From Lysobacter sp. 5GHs7-4 (GTDB taxonomy: Bacteria > Pseudomonadota > Gammaproteobacteria > Xanthomonadales > Xanthomonadaceae), in the NCBI RefSeq assembly GCF_021284765.1, contig NZ_CP089924.1, positions 3,800,001-3,864,000 of the forward strand: DNA of 64,000 nt, read 5' to 3'. Below the pieces are notes generated by a model. The model saw nothing but the letters and a program-made list of their open reading frames with translations. It was not told the DNA's origin and made no database searches. Shown here piece after piece: positions 16,390-25,997 of the stretch (positions are counted from its first letter, which is position 1; each line of letters opens with the position of its first letter). A program made the translations under genes and the position numbers.

Positions 16390-17615
16390 CGTTTCGCGCG
16401 CGCCGCCGTGGCCACCGCGTCGGCGGCACGTTCCAGCGCGGCCTCGAGGTCGGCGATCAGATCGTCGGCATGCTCGATGCCGACCGACAGACGCAGCAGC
16501 CCGTCGCCGATACCGGCGGCGGCGCGCGCTTCGGGCGACATCGCCGCATGGGTCATGGTGGCCGGATGAGCGATCAGGCTTTCCACGCCGCCCAGCGACT
16601 CGGCCAGGGTGAAACACTGCAGACCGTCGAGGAAGGCGCGCACCGCCGCCTCGCCGCCGTCGATCTCGACGCTGAGCATGGCGCCGAAGCCGCGCTGCTG
16701 GCGCGCCGCCAACGCATGGCCCGGATGCGATTCCAGGCCCGGGTAATGGACCACGCGCACCGCCGGATGCGCGTCAAGCAACGCCGCGATCGCCCGGGTG
16801 TTTTCCTGGTGCACGCGCAGGCGCGCGTCCAGCGTGCGCAGGCCGCGCAGGGTCAGGAAGGCGTCGAACGGCGAACCGGTCAGGCCCAGCGCGTTGGCCC
16901 ACCAGGTCAGCTGCTGGTGGTGCTCGGCGCTCTTGGCCACCACCGCGCCGCCGACCACGTCGCTGTGGCCGTTGACGTACTTGGTGGTCGAGTGCACGAC
17001 CAGATCGGCGCCGAATTCGATCGGGCGCTGCAGCGCCGGCGACAGGAAGGTGTTGTCGACCACGGTCAGCGCGCCCTGCGCATGCGCGGCTTCGATCACG
17101 AAGCGCAGGTCGGTCACGCGCAGCAGCGGGTTGGACGGGGTTTCGATCCAGACCACGGCCGGCTTGGTCGCCAGCGCCTGGGTCAGCGAGCGCGGATCGG
17201 TGAGGTCGGCGGTGATCAGTTCGAACGCGCCCTTCGCGGCCAGCGCGTTGAACAGGCGCCAGCTGCCGCCGTAGCCGTCGTGCGGCACCACGATGCGGTC
17301 GCCGGGCTTGAGGAAGGCATGCAGCACCAGGGTGATCGCGGCCATGCCGGTGCTGGTGATCACGCCGCCGGCGCCGCCCTCGAGTTCGGCCAGCGCTTCG
17401 CCGAGCAGGTCGCGGGTGGGATTGCCGCTGCGGGTGTAGTCGTACTGGCGCTTGTCGTTGTAGCCGGCGAAGCTGAAATTGGACGACAGCACGATCGGCG
17501 GCGTGACCGCACCGTAGGCCGTGTCGCGGTCGATGCCGGCACGGACGGCGGCGGTGCAGGCATTGCGGGTGCGGATCTGGGTCACGGCGGTCGTTCCTTC
17601 GTTATGGGTGCTCAT
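16386..17615 (-). CDS. metB: Cystathionine gamma-synthase / O-succinylhomoserine (thiol)-lyase
   Basis: 409 aa. A Cys/Met-metabolism PLP enzyme: YDYTRSGNPTRDLLGEALAELEGG near the start, STGMAAITLVLHAFLKPGD, VVDNTFLSPALQRPIEFGADLV, and the PLP lysine in HSTTKYVNGHSDVVGG. The SLGGVESLIAHPATMTHAAM motif near the end is typical. It joins activated homoserine with cysteine (or sulfide) in methionine synthesis; which nucleophile it prefers cannot be told from sequence. ATG 17615 overlaps the stop of metX (ATGA); an in-frame GTG ten codons later (TTAVTQIR) is an alternative start. Second gene of the operon. Confidence 0.94.
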   Translation of the reverse strand: MSTHNEGTTAVTQIRTRNACTAAVRAGIDRDTAYGAVTPPIVLSSNFSFAGYNDKRQYDYTRSGNPTRDLLGEALAELEGGAGGVITSTGMAAITLVLHAFLKPGDRIVVPHDGYGGSWRLFNALAAKGAFELITADLTDPRSLTQALATKPAVVWIETPSNPLLRVTDLRFVIEAAHAQGALTVVDNTFLSPALQRPIEFGADLVVHSTTKYVNGHSDVVGGAVVAKSAEHHQQLTWWANALGLTGSPFDAFLTLRGLRTLDARLRVHQENTRAIAALLDAHPAVRVVHYPGLESHPGHALAARQQRGFGAMLSVEIDGGEAAVRAFLDGLQCFTLAESLGGVESLIAHPATMTHAAMSPEARAAAGIGDGLLRLSVGIEHADDLIADLEAALERAADAVATAARAKR

Positions 17616-18667
17616 GCCGCCGCCTGGGTACAGTCGGCCAGCGCTTCGCGCAGGATGGTGTCGATGTCGCCGGCCTCCTTGAGGCAGGCGTCGTGTCCGT
17701 AGATCGAGCGCAGCACGCGCAGGCGGGTTTCGCCGCGCAGGCGCTCGACCAGGTCGTAGGATTCGGACAGCGGAATCAGGCGGTCCTCGCTGACCGCGAC
17801 CACGGTCACCGGCGCGCGGATCAGGCCCGGATCGACCTGTTGCAGGTCGATCGACTCGGACAGGCGCAGGAACGCGGTGGTCGGCGTGCGCGCCACGTAC
17901 TTGGCGCCGCAATGGTCGAGGTAGTCCTCGGCGTCGACGCGCACGCGGCCGTCGCGCACCTGCGCCGGACCGAAGCGCTCGGCGAATTCCTCCGGCGTGC
18001 GGTAACTCAGCACCGCCAGCTCGCGCGCCAGCGCCAGGCCCTGGCTCTCGTCGCATTGCAGCGCGCCCAGCGCGACCGCACGGCGCTGCAGCGCGCGCCA
18101 GGCGGCGGCATACGGATGCGCGCGGTGGGTGCCGCTGATCGAGACCAGCGCGCCGACGCGCTGCGGATGACGGGCGGCGAACTGCAGGCCGACCATGGCG
18201 CCGTAGGAATAGCCGACGAAGGCGTCCAGGCGCTCGATCTTCAGCGCGTCCAGCAAGGCCGCGATCGCGTCGGCCTGATCGGACGGATCCAGCGCGGCAT
18301 CCAGCGTGCCGTCGGCGCCCAGCCAGTCGAACGCGACCAGACGGTGGCGGCTGGGATCCAGCGCGCGGCCGCGGCCGACCTGGGTCTCCCACCAGCCGCC
18401 TTCGGCAAACGCGCGGCTGGGCGCGAGGTGGCGGTGCGCGGAGATGCCGCCGGCCACGAACAGCGCGGGCAGCGCGGCGTCGCCCTGGATCTCGTAACGC
18501 AGCGTCACGCTGCGGCGGCCGGCGTGGCGCAGCTCGAGTTCGATCCGCAGCTCGCCGCGCACGGCGTCGCGCTCGACGGCGGCGACGTAATCGTCGACGC
18601 GTTCGAACGCGACCGGCGCGTGGGTCGTGGGGGATTCGGCGAAGGCGGTAGCGGGGGCGAAGCTCAT
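17612..18667 (-). CDS. metX: MetX-like homoserine O-acyltransferase (alpha/beta hydrolase fold)
   Basis: About 351 aa from ATG 18667; in-frame starts at 18676, 18694 and 18739 are also possible and none has a strong ribosome site. The protein has the hydrolase fold: ALFVAGGISAHRH (oxyanion region), the nucleophile elbow VGYSYGAMVG, VSISGTHRAHPYAAAWRALQRRA typical of MetX, the late acid (VAVSEDRLIPLSESYDL) and the catalytic His in YGHDACLKE. It acylates homoserine for methionine synthesis. Xanthomonadaceae MetX proteins have been assigned succinyl-CoA as donor, but the donor is not provable here. First gene of an operon behind a SAM-I riboswitch; the longest open frame begins inside the aptamer and is therefore wrong. 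Confidence 0.9.
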   Translation of the reverse strand: MSFAPATAFAESPTTHAPVAFERVDDYVAAVERDAVRGELRIELELRHAGRRSVTLRYEIQGDAALPALFVAGGISAHRHLAPSRAFAEGGWWETQVGRGRALDPSRHRLVAFDWLGADGTLDAALDPSDQADAIAALLDALKIERLDAFVGYSYGAMVGLQFAARHPQRVGALVSISGTHRAHPYAAAWRALQRRAVALGALQCDESQGLALARELAVLSYRTPEEFAERFGPAQVRDGRVRVDAEDYLDHCGAKYVARTPTTAFLRLSESIDLQQVDPGLIRAPVTVVAVSEDRLIPLSESYDLVERLRGETRLRVLRSIYGHDACLKEAGDIDTILREALADCTQAAA

Positions 18668-18711
18668 GGCGGGCATCCGAAGTGACGGGGCCATCGAGCT
18701 TGCAAGTCGCT

Positions 18712-18729
18712 CGTGCGCGGCAGCGCACG
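18712..18729 (-). promoter_or_regulatory. Hairpin between riboswitch and metX, possible expression platform
   Basis: CGTGCGC and GCGCACG form a perfect 7-bp stem with a 4-base loop, about 30 nt downstream of the aptamer. No U-run follows, so control may act on translation or through an alternative pairing rather than by a plain intrinsic terminator. A second small stem CGAGC/GCTCG follows directly and ends at the ATG 18694. Confidence 0.4.
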
Positions 18730-18760
18730 TCGCAACCATCTTCCGACCAACGCCTAGGCG

Positions 18761-18856
18761 GGCCGCAGGAATTGGCACCTTCACGCGACTTGCGTCGCGT
18801 TGGGTTGCCCCGGCTTCTAAGGGCCTGTCCCTCAGCCGGTCTCGATGGATGCGGCC
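18761..18856 (-). ncRNA. SAM-I (S-box) riboswitch aptamer
   Basis: Read on the minus strand: P1 is GGCCGCA (18850-18856) pairing exactly with TGCGGCC (18761-18767). Inside are the hallmark conserved blocks GAGGGACAGGCCC, GAAGCCGGGGCAACC and GAAGGTGCCAATTCC, and a P4-like hairpin ACGCGAC-GCAA-GTCGCGT. Order and spacing match the S-box family, which lowers expression of methionine genes when S-adenosylmethionine is abundant. It lies between a good promoter and metX. Confidence 0.95.
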
Positions 18857-18885
18857 AGTCTGCCCGCGCCCCGGACGCGTGTCAA
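18857..18885 (-). promoter_or_regulatory. Promoter of the metX-metB-hom operon
   Basis: On the minus strand a perfect TTGACA (-35; plus coordinates 18880-18885) is 17 bases from CAGACT (-10; 18857-18862), immediately upstream of the riboswitch. Transcription would begin at or just inside the P1 stem. Confidence 0.7.
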
Positions 18886-18889
18886 TCGC

Positions 18890-18918
18890 TTCATCCGCAT
18901 ATAGCGATTAATTATAAG
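18890..18918 (+). promoter_or_regulatory. Possible promoter of the lipoprotein gene at 18970
   Basis: TTCATC (18890-18895), a 17-base spacer, then TATAAG (18913-18918), within an unusually AT-rich patch (TTAATTATAAG) about 50 bases ahead of the ATG. The -35 match is weak. It faces away from, and partly overlaps, the met promoter region. Confidence 0.4.
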
Positions 18919-18969
18919 CTCGCGACCGGCATCACAAAAGTGCCCGCCCCCCGCATACACTTTGCCTCC

Positions 18970-20058
18970 ATGACCCCACGCCTCCTAGCCGCAGCGACGC
19001 TCGCCGCCCTCCTCACCGCCTGCGCGACCACGCAGCCCGCTACCGCTCCGGCCGCCGGCACGCCTGGCGTCACCTCGATCGCCGAGCGTTACGTGTCGGC
19101 CGAAACGCCGAAGGAAGAGCTGGATTCGCTGGCGACCTGGCCCACCGAGGACGGCAAGACCTGGCTGATCGCGACCGCCAAGTCGACCCATCGCCTGGAC
19201 GTTTACGACGCCGACACCGGCGAAGCGCTGCGCACGGTCGGCGGCGAAGGCCAGGCGATCGGCCAGTTCGACCGCCCCAACGGCATCGCCGTCTATGCAG
19301 ACCATGCCTTCGTGGTCGAGCGCGACAACCACCGCGTGCAGGTGTTCGCCCTGCCCGACTTCACTCCGCTGGGCAGCTTCGGCGAGAAGGAACTGCGCAG
19401 CCCCTATGGCATCTGGCTGACCGAGACCGAGCCGGGCGAGCTGGAGGTCTACGTCACCGACAGCTTCATGTACGGCAAGAAGTTCGACCAGGTGCCGCCG
19501 TGGGCCGAACTCGACCAGCGCGTGCGCCGCTACCGCATCCAGTTCGACCAGGACGGGCGCATGCGCGCCAACTACGGCGGCGCCTTCGGCGACACCAGCG
19601 AGGCCGCGGGCTTGCGCATGGTCGAGTCGATCGCCGGCGACCCGGCCAACGACCGCATGCTGATCGCCGACGAGGACCGCCGCCACGAATCGACGCTGCG
19701 CGAGTACACCTTCGGCGGCAAGTACACCGGCCGCAGCCTGCCCGACCGCAGCTTCGGCGCCGAAGCCGAGGGCGTGGCGCTGTGGACCTGTCCGGACGGC
19801 GGCGGCTACTGGATCGCGGTCGACCAGCTCGCGCCGCTGACCGTGTTCCATCTGTTCGACCGCGTCACGCTGGCGCCGGTCGGCAGCTTCGAGGGCAAGG
19901 TCACCGCGCATACCGACGGCGTCGCCCTGCACGCCGCCGCCACCCGCGCCTTCCCCAGCGGCGCGCTGTTCGCCGTGCACGACGACAAAGCCGTGACCGC
20001 GTTCGACCTCGCCGACGTGACGCGCGCGTTAAACTTGAAGCCGGGCTGCACCGAATAG
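18970..20058 (+). CDS. Lipoprotein with a phytase-like/NHL beta-propeller
   Basis: 362 aa. N-terminal lipobox: hydrophobic LLAAATLAALLTAC followed by ATTQPATAPA, so probably an outer-membrane or periplasmic lipoprotein with lipid on Cys18. The rest is a beta-propeller: HRLDVYDADTGEALRTVGGEGQAIGQFDRPNGIAVY is an NHL-like blade, and GDPANDRMLIADEDRRHESTLREYTFGG and AEGVALWTCPDGGGYWIAVDQ resemble bacterial 3-phytase-domain proteins. The catalytic phosphate-binding pattern is not clear, so phytase activity is not claimed. The stop is 8 bases ahead of the M23 peptidase gene, which is probably co-transcribed. Confidence 0.8.
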   Translation: MTPRLLAAATLAALLTACATTQPATAPAAGTPGVTSIAERYVSAETPKEELDSLATWPTEDGKTWLIATAKSTHRLDVYDADTGEALRTVGGEGQAIGQFDRPNGIAVYADHAFVVERDNHRVQVFALPDFTPLGSFGEKELRSPYGIWLTETEPGELEVYVTDSFMYGKKFDQVPPWAELDQRVRRYRIQFDQDGRMRANYGGAFGDTSEAAGLRMVESIAGDPANDRMLIADEDRRHESTLREYTFGGKYTGRSLPDRSFGAEAEGVALWTCPDGGGYWIAVDQLAPLTVFHLFDRVTLAPVGSFEGKVTAHTDGVALHAAATRAFPSGALFAVHDDKAVTAFDLADVTRALNLKPGCTE

Positions 20059-20066
20059 GAACTGGC

Positions 20067-20990
20067 ATGGTTTGGGGGCCGCGCGCCTTGGCCGTATCGC
20101 TGTGCGTGGCGGCTTTGGCCGCCGCGCCGCAGGCGCATGCCGGCAAGATCTACCGCTGGACCGACCGCAGCGGCATCACCCACTACGGCGACCACGTGCC
20201 CGAGGCGGCGCCGCCGTCCGAGGTCAAGGTGATCCCGGTGCACAGCGAGCCCGGCGCGATCGCGCGTCTGCGCATCGAATCCGACGGCAGCCGCTACCTG
20301 GCCTGGGCCGACAACAACCTGTCCGGCCCGATCGAGGTCAAGGTCGACTACAGCCAGAGCTACGGCGGCGGCGTGGGCGGCACCTCCACCCTGCCGGCGC
20401 GGGCGACGGTGGCCGCGCGCGCGAGCGCGCTGGTCGCGGTGCTGAGCCCGGAGGACTCCGGCCGCGGCATCGAACTGCAGATGGAAAGCCTGCCCGGCGA
20501 TCCGCAGGCACAGCCGCGCAACGTCGACTACGTGCTGCCGCTGCGGCAGAACAATTTCCGCATCGACCAGGGCTACGGCGGGCAGTTCAGCCACTCCGAC
20601 CCGGAGAACCGCTACGCCGTCGACTTCGCCGCCGAAATCGGCACGCCGGTGCTGGCCGCACGCGAGGGCGTGGTGATGCAGGTCGAGTCGGACTTCGACA
20701 AGGCCGGCCTCAACCGCGAGAAGTACGGCGGCCGCGCCAACTTCGTGCGCATCGTCCACGACGACGGCAGCATGGCCCTGTACGCCCACCTAAAGGCCGA
20801 CGGCGCCCTGGTCCGGGTCGGCCAGCGCGTGCGCGCCGGCCAGCAGATCGGCCTGTCGGGCAACACCGGCTTCACCACCGGGCCGCACCTGCACTTCGCG
20901 ATCCAGGTCAACCGCGGCATGCGCTTGGAGTCGATTCCGTTCCGCATGAACGGACCGGCGGGGCCGCTGCGGATTTCCGGCGGGCTTTAA
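20067..20990 (+). CDS. Secreted M23 family peptidase with DUF4124 domain
   Basis: 307 aa. Signal peptide (ALAVSLCVAALAAAPQAHA), then a DUF4124 module (KIYRWTDRSGITHYGDHVP, about residues 27-50), a beta linker, and an M23/LytM domain near the C-terminus. It carries the metal motif HxxxD as FSHSDPENRYAVDF and the HxH as GPHLHFAI, with YAHLKADGALVRVGQRVRAGQQIGLSGNTG between them, so the zinc site looks complete. Likely a cell-wall or secreted endopeptidase. The start has GGA seven bases upstream (AATAGGAACTGGCATG). It follows the lipoprotein gene closely. Confidence 0.92.
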   Translation: MVWGPRALAVSLCVAALAAAPQAHAGKIYRWTDRSGITHYGDHVPEAAPPSEVKVIPVHSEPGAIARLRIESDGSRYLAWADNNLSGPIEVKVDYSQSYGGGVGGTSTLPARATVAARASALVAVLSPEDSGRGIELQMESLPGDPQAQPRNVDYVLPLRQNNFRIDQGYGGQFSHSDPENRYAVDFAAEIGTPVLAAREGVVMQVESDFDKAGLNREKYGGRANFVRIVHDDGSMALYAHLKADGALVRVGQRVRAGQQIGLSGNTGFTTGPHLHFAIQVNRGMRLESIPFRMNGPAGPLRISGGL

Positions 20991-20998
20991 CCAAGGGC

Positions 20999-21137
20999 AG
21001 GAGCAAATCCCCGTCGCCCGCTGCGCGGGCGCCCGCCCCTTTGTCAAAGAGGGCCATAGCATGGGCCCGCTATTGCCCCCGCCGCCTGGCGTTTTGCCTC
21101 CTCCTTTGAAAAAGGGGGATTGAGGGGGATTTGCTTT
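20999..21137. repeat. Composite of inverted GCAAATCCCC / GGGGGATTTGC repeats
   Basis: GGAGCAAATCCCC starts at 21001, with a small CCTTTGTCAAAGAGG hairpin soon after. At the far end CCTCCTTTGAAAAAGGGGG and TGAGGGGGATTTGC run to about 21134. The two ends are inverted copies of the same element as at 3711-3750. It fills the gap between the M23 peptidase and prfC and contains no gene. Confidence 0.75.
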
Positions 21138-21232
21138 CCGCCTGCCCGCGCTTCTCCAGGCCCCCGCCCCGCTACCGGCTATAATCGCGCCCACCTCCTT
21201 ACCTCCCGGCGCGCCCGGTGCGCGCCGTCGCC

Positions 21233-22836
<1,604 letters not shown>

Positions 22837-22837
<1 letters not shown>

Positions 22838-23325
22838 TGTCGCGCCTGCGCCAATGGTGGCTGTACCTGTTGAGCAAGCGCAGCGAAGTCGCCGCGCTGG
22901 ACTACAAGGACGCCTACATGGCCAAGGTGATCATGGACATCCACCGCCTGCGCGGCGACAAGGCGCAGGCGATGGTGCCGCTGCATGCGCTGCAGCCGAT
23001 CCACCGCATCGATCGCGAGTCCGCGCTGCAGGCCACCCAGGCGCGTGCGCAGGCGCTGGCGGCACGGCGCGAGGAACTGCTGGCGCACGGCCGCCTCGAC
23101 CTGGCGGCGCTGAACCAGATCATCCCCTCGGTCTCGCAGATCAAGGTCGTGCGCGACGGCGAGCGCTGGCTCGCGTTCGAGGGCAACGGCCGCCTGTACG
23201 CGATGCGCGAGGCCTTCGGCGAGGACTGCGCGCTGCTGGTCGAGGTCGAGGAATACCGCTTCCCGCACCCGCAGAAGATCCAGCGCCGGCTGCGGCGGGT
23301 GCGCCGGCTCAACACGCTGGAATAA
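22837..23325 (+). CDS. Conserved-looking hypothetical protein coupled to prfC
   Basis: 162 aa, starting inside the prfC stop. It is basic and helical: an N-terminal LRQWWLYLLSKRSEVAALDYKDAYMAKVIMDIHRLRG, a central ATQARAQALAARREELLAHGRLDL coiled segment, then a short beta part (KVVRDGERWLAFEGNGRLYAMREAFG) and a very basic tail (KIQRRLRRVRRL). No signal, membrane helix or known motif is seen. ParB-like proteins have a similar basic-helical character, but no such motif is identified. The tight coupling to prfC hints at a role near translation; this is an inference. Confidence 0.7.
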
Positions 23326-23458
23326 GTCCCGCGCGACGCCTGCCTGCGCGCGGGCGCCCACCCCTGAAAACCCCAAGCCCATCACACTTTCGACCAGGAT
23401 CGGCTAGCATCGCCCTACCGCGGCGGGGGCCGCGGCCAACCATCGCAAGGGGAATGCA

Positions 23459-23707
23459 ATGTATCTACTGGGGTTCGCGCTGAGCGCGATCGGGGTGCTG
23501 TGGATCGTCGTCAATGCGTTTCGCGAAAGCGTGCTGTGGGGCTTGGGTTCGCTGCTGATCCCATTCGTCGCGCTGATCTTCGGCCTGATGAATTTCTCCG
23601 CCAACAAGATCCCGCTGCTGCTGTGCCTGATCGGCGCGGTGCTGATCGCCGTGGGCATGCCGTCGATGGCGGAACTCGGCGCCGCGGCCAACGCCTCGGC
23701 CGCATGA
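23459..23707 (+). CDS. Small inner-membrane protein
   Basis: 82 aa with three hydrophobic segments covering most of the chain (about residues 3-20, 26-44 and 50-68), ending MPSMAELGAAANASAA. AAGGGGAATGCAATG gives a good ribosome binding site. No family is recognised. It is convergent with the hydroxylase gene at 23759; a GC-rich imperfect hairpin at about 23729-23757 may terminate both. Confidence 0.65.
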   Translation: MYLLGFALSAIGVLWIVVNAFRESVLWGLGSLLIPFVALIFGLMNFSANKIPLLLCLIGAVLIAVGMPSMAELGAAANASAA

Positions 23708-23758
23708 CGCGGGCTTGAAGAAAACCGCGGGTCCGGCGCGCGCGCCGCGCCGGATCCG

Positions 23759-24385
23759 TCAACGCCGCGACAGCCACTCCGGTTCGGGCTGGTCGCGGTC
23801 GTAGTACTCGAAGATCAGATGGATGCGGTCGCTGTCGCCGGCGTTCTCCACCGCGTGCACCGCCATGTTGCTGACTTCCACCGCCTCGCCCTCTTCGAGG
23901 TGGTAACCGACCCCGTCGACGAAGAAGGTCACCCGCTCGTTGGTGAGCAGCGGCACGTGCACCTTGTGCGGCCATTTCGCCGCCGGGTTGGCATCGCGGT
24001 GCGGCTTGATCACCCCGCCCGGCGCCATCCGCGCCAGCATCACCCGCGGAAAGGCCGCGTTGGCGTAGCCGTACGGCCGCACCGCCTGCGCCAGCACCGG
24101 TTCCAGCAGTTCGCGCCACTGCGCCCAGAGCGGACGGTCGTAGGAATCGCGCCAGTCCTGGAAATTGCTGACGAAGCGGAATACCACGTGACGGGTCTTG
24201 TCCAGGGCCTCGAAGCGGTTGGGCTTGTCGGCGTTCTCCGCGTCCCACACCGCCTCGGGCAGCGCCAGCACCGCCTCGCGCAGCGCGGCGATGTCGACCC
24301 GGCCGAGCCGGCGGATCGAGGTGGTCTTGCGCGGGTTGGGCTGGGGCACGTTAGCGGGGGTCGCATTCATGGGAGTCGCGTTCAT
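23759..24385 (-). CDS. Aspartyl/asparaginyl beta-hydroxylase domain protein
   Basis: 208 aa. The C-terminal half shows the double-stranded beta-helix hydroxylase core: APGGVIKPHRDANPAAKWPHKVHVPLLTN (Fe ligand His and Asp-containing HRD), FFVDGVGYHLEEGEAVEVSN and HAVENAGDSDRIHLIFEYYD (distal His and the Arg for 2-oxoglutarate). These enzymes hydroxylate Asp/Asn or lipid-linked substrates using Fe(II) and 2-oxoglutarate; the substrate is unknown here. It follows the sulfotransferase gene by 13 bases on the same strand, so the two are probably an operon. ATG 24385 has an in-frame ATG five codons later. Confidence 0.88.
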   Translation of the reverse strand: MNATPMNATPANVPQPNPRKTTSIRRLGRVDIAALREAVLALPEAVWDAENADKPNRFEALDKTRHVVFRFVSNFQDWRDSYDRPLWAQWRELLEPVLAQAVRPYGYANAAFPRVMLARMAPGGVIKPHRDANPAAKWPHKVHVPLLTNERVTFFVDGVGYHLEEGEAVEVSNMAVHAVENAGDSDRIHLIFEYYDRDQPEPEWLSRR

Positions 24386-24398
24386 AGCCAGGCACCGG

Positions 24399-25022
24399 TC
24401 AGAACGAATAGCCGAACAGGTCCAGATCGCGCCGATACAGCTCGCCCACCGCGTCGATCAAGTCCTGGTCATAGTAGTCCCGATAGCTGCCGCGGCGCGA
24501 ACTGTTGACCTGGCCCAGCGTGGCACTGGGGATGCCGATGCGGGCGCAGATGCGGTCGTAGGACGCCTGCATCTCCTCGACCCGGCCCACGTCGTCGGCC
24601 AACAGCTCGCCGTCGGCGCCGGTGATCAGGCTGTGCTGGGGCTGGAACAGCACGTGCTGCAGCGGCCGCGCCTCGAACAGAATGTGGCGCATCACCGCCT
24701 GCGGACGCTGCAGGAAGGCGCCGTCGGCGCGGGTCATGAACGCGCAGTAGGAAATGAAGCGGTCGTACGGATTGCGCACGAAGGCGAACTTGAAATAGTC
24801 CGCGAACGCCTCCTCGCCCAGATGCGGACGCACCTGCTGCAGGCTGAGGTGGCCGTGCTTGATCGCCGCCAGTTCCTCGTAGGGGAAGCGCTTGTTGACG
24901 AACAGGCCGACCTGCTCGATGTCCTCCGCGCTCAGGTGCTCGCGCAGGGCCTGACGGACCGAATGGGTGCCGGTTTTGGGAATCGCGGCAAAAACGAAAC
25001 GGTGCTGGTGGGAGATGATCAT
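24399..25022 (-). CDS. Sulfotransferase family protein
   Basis: 207 aa. The PAPS-binding loop is AAIPKTGTHSVRQALREHL (residues about 12-30, PKTGT motif). The 3-prime phosphate motif is FKFAFVRNPYDRFISYCAF (RNPxxR). This is the cytosolic-type Sulfotransfer_2 fold, with normal length for bacterial members. It transfers sulfate from PAPS to a hydroxyl or amine of an unknown acceptor. It lies directly ahead of the Asp/Asn hydroxylase gene (13-base gap), suggesting the two modify the same acceptor. It is divergent from the TrhA gene. Confidence 0.85.
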   Translation of the reverse strand: MIISHQHRFVFAAIPKTGTHSVRQALREHLSAEDIEQVGLFVNKRFPYEELAAIKHGHLSLQQVRPHLGEEAFADYFKFAFVRNPYDRFISYCAFMTRADGAFLQRPQAVMRHILFEARPLQHVLFQPQHSLITGADGELLADDVGRVEEMQASYDRICARIGIPSATLGQVNSSRRGSYRDYYDQDLIDAVGELYRRDLDLFGYSF

Positions 25023-25153
25023 GCGTATGGCCTTGGAATCGGCCTATCCTAAGCCAGCTCCAGGCGCGCCGGACACGGTCCGCGCGCGCCTCGCCATCCG
25101 CACTAGCTCCGGTTCCGAGCATTTGCTCCTTTCCCCCCGAGGATGCTGCAACG

Positions 25154-25846
25154 ATGGACAGCGCACGCCCTGGCAGCGAATTTCCCGACCGCGCGCTCGC
25201 GCCCGCCCTGCACGCCGCGCAGGTGCGCGAGGAGATCGCCAACGCGCTCACCCACGGCCTGGGCGCGACCGCCGCACTGGCCGGCGGCGCGGTCCTGATC
25301 ACGTTGGCGGCGCTGTACGGCGACGGCTGGCAGTTGGCCGGCGCGATCGTGTTCGGCATCAGCCTGTTGCTGCTCTATGTGGCCTCCACGCTGTATCACG
25401 CGATCCAGCATCCGATCGCCAAGGCGCGGCTCAAGGTGTTCGACCACTGCGCGATCTATCTGCTGATCGCCGGCACCTACACCCCGTTCACCCTGATCGG
25501 GCTGCGTGGGCCGTGGGGCTGGGGCCTGTTCGCGGCGATCTGGATCCTGGCCTTCGCCGGCATCGTGTTCAAACTGTTCTACACCGGCCGCTTCAAGCTG
25601 CTGTCGACCGCGATCTACATCGCCATGGGTTGGCTGGTAATCGTGGCGATCAAGCCGCTGCTCGGCGCACTGGATACCTGGACCTTGGGCTGGCTGCTCG
25701 CCGGCGGGCTCTGCTACACCCTGGGCACGGTGTTCTATCACCGCCCGCAGCTGCCGTACTCGCACGCAATCTGGCACCTGTTCGTCGTCGGCGGCAGCGT
25801 CTGCCATTACATCTCGGTGATGGCGCAGGTGATTCCGGCGGCCTGA
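25154..25846 (+). CDS. PAQR/hemolysin III family membrane protein (TrhA-like)
   Basis: 230 aa with seven hydrophobic segments. Starts VREEIANALTHGLGATAALAG, then VASTLYHAIQHPIAKARLKVFDHCAIYLLIAGTYTPF, the diagnostic motif of the family with its conserved metal-binding His/Ser/Asp; GTVFYHRPQLPYSHAIWHLFVVGGSVCHYISV near the end holds the further His. Bacterial members maintain membrane fluidity rather than lysing red cells, despite the hemolysin name. It is divergent from the sulfotransferase gene with a GAGG-containing leader. Confidence 0.92.
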   Translation: MDSARPGSEFPDRALAPALHAAQVREEIANALTHGLGATAALAGGAVLITLAALYGDGWQLAGAIVFGISLLLLYVASTLYHAIQHPIAKARLKVFDHCAIYLLIAGTYTPFTLIGLRGPWGWGLFAAIWILAFAGIVFKLFYTGRFKLLSTAIYIAMGWLVIVAIKPLLGALDTWTLGWLLAGGLCYTLGTVFYHRPQLPYSHAIWHLFVVGGSVCHYISVMAQVIPAA

Positions 25847-25997
25847 ACCGCGCGGCGGCGTTCGCCTGAACGCCGCACAACGCATTCACCTGCGCTTGAC
25901 CGCTGCCTGGGGATGGTGGGGCCACTCCCACGAAGGAAGGCGGCGACGGCGCGCTCACGCGAATGCGCTATCCGGCTCACCGGCACCGCCCACGAGC

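Noticed and set aside
18667..18784. Longer metX reading frame starting at 18784
   Set aside because: Its start is a GTG inside the conserved 3-prime half of the SAM-I aptamer, so it cannot be the translation start.
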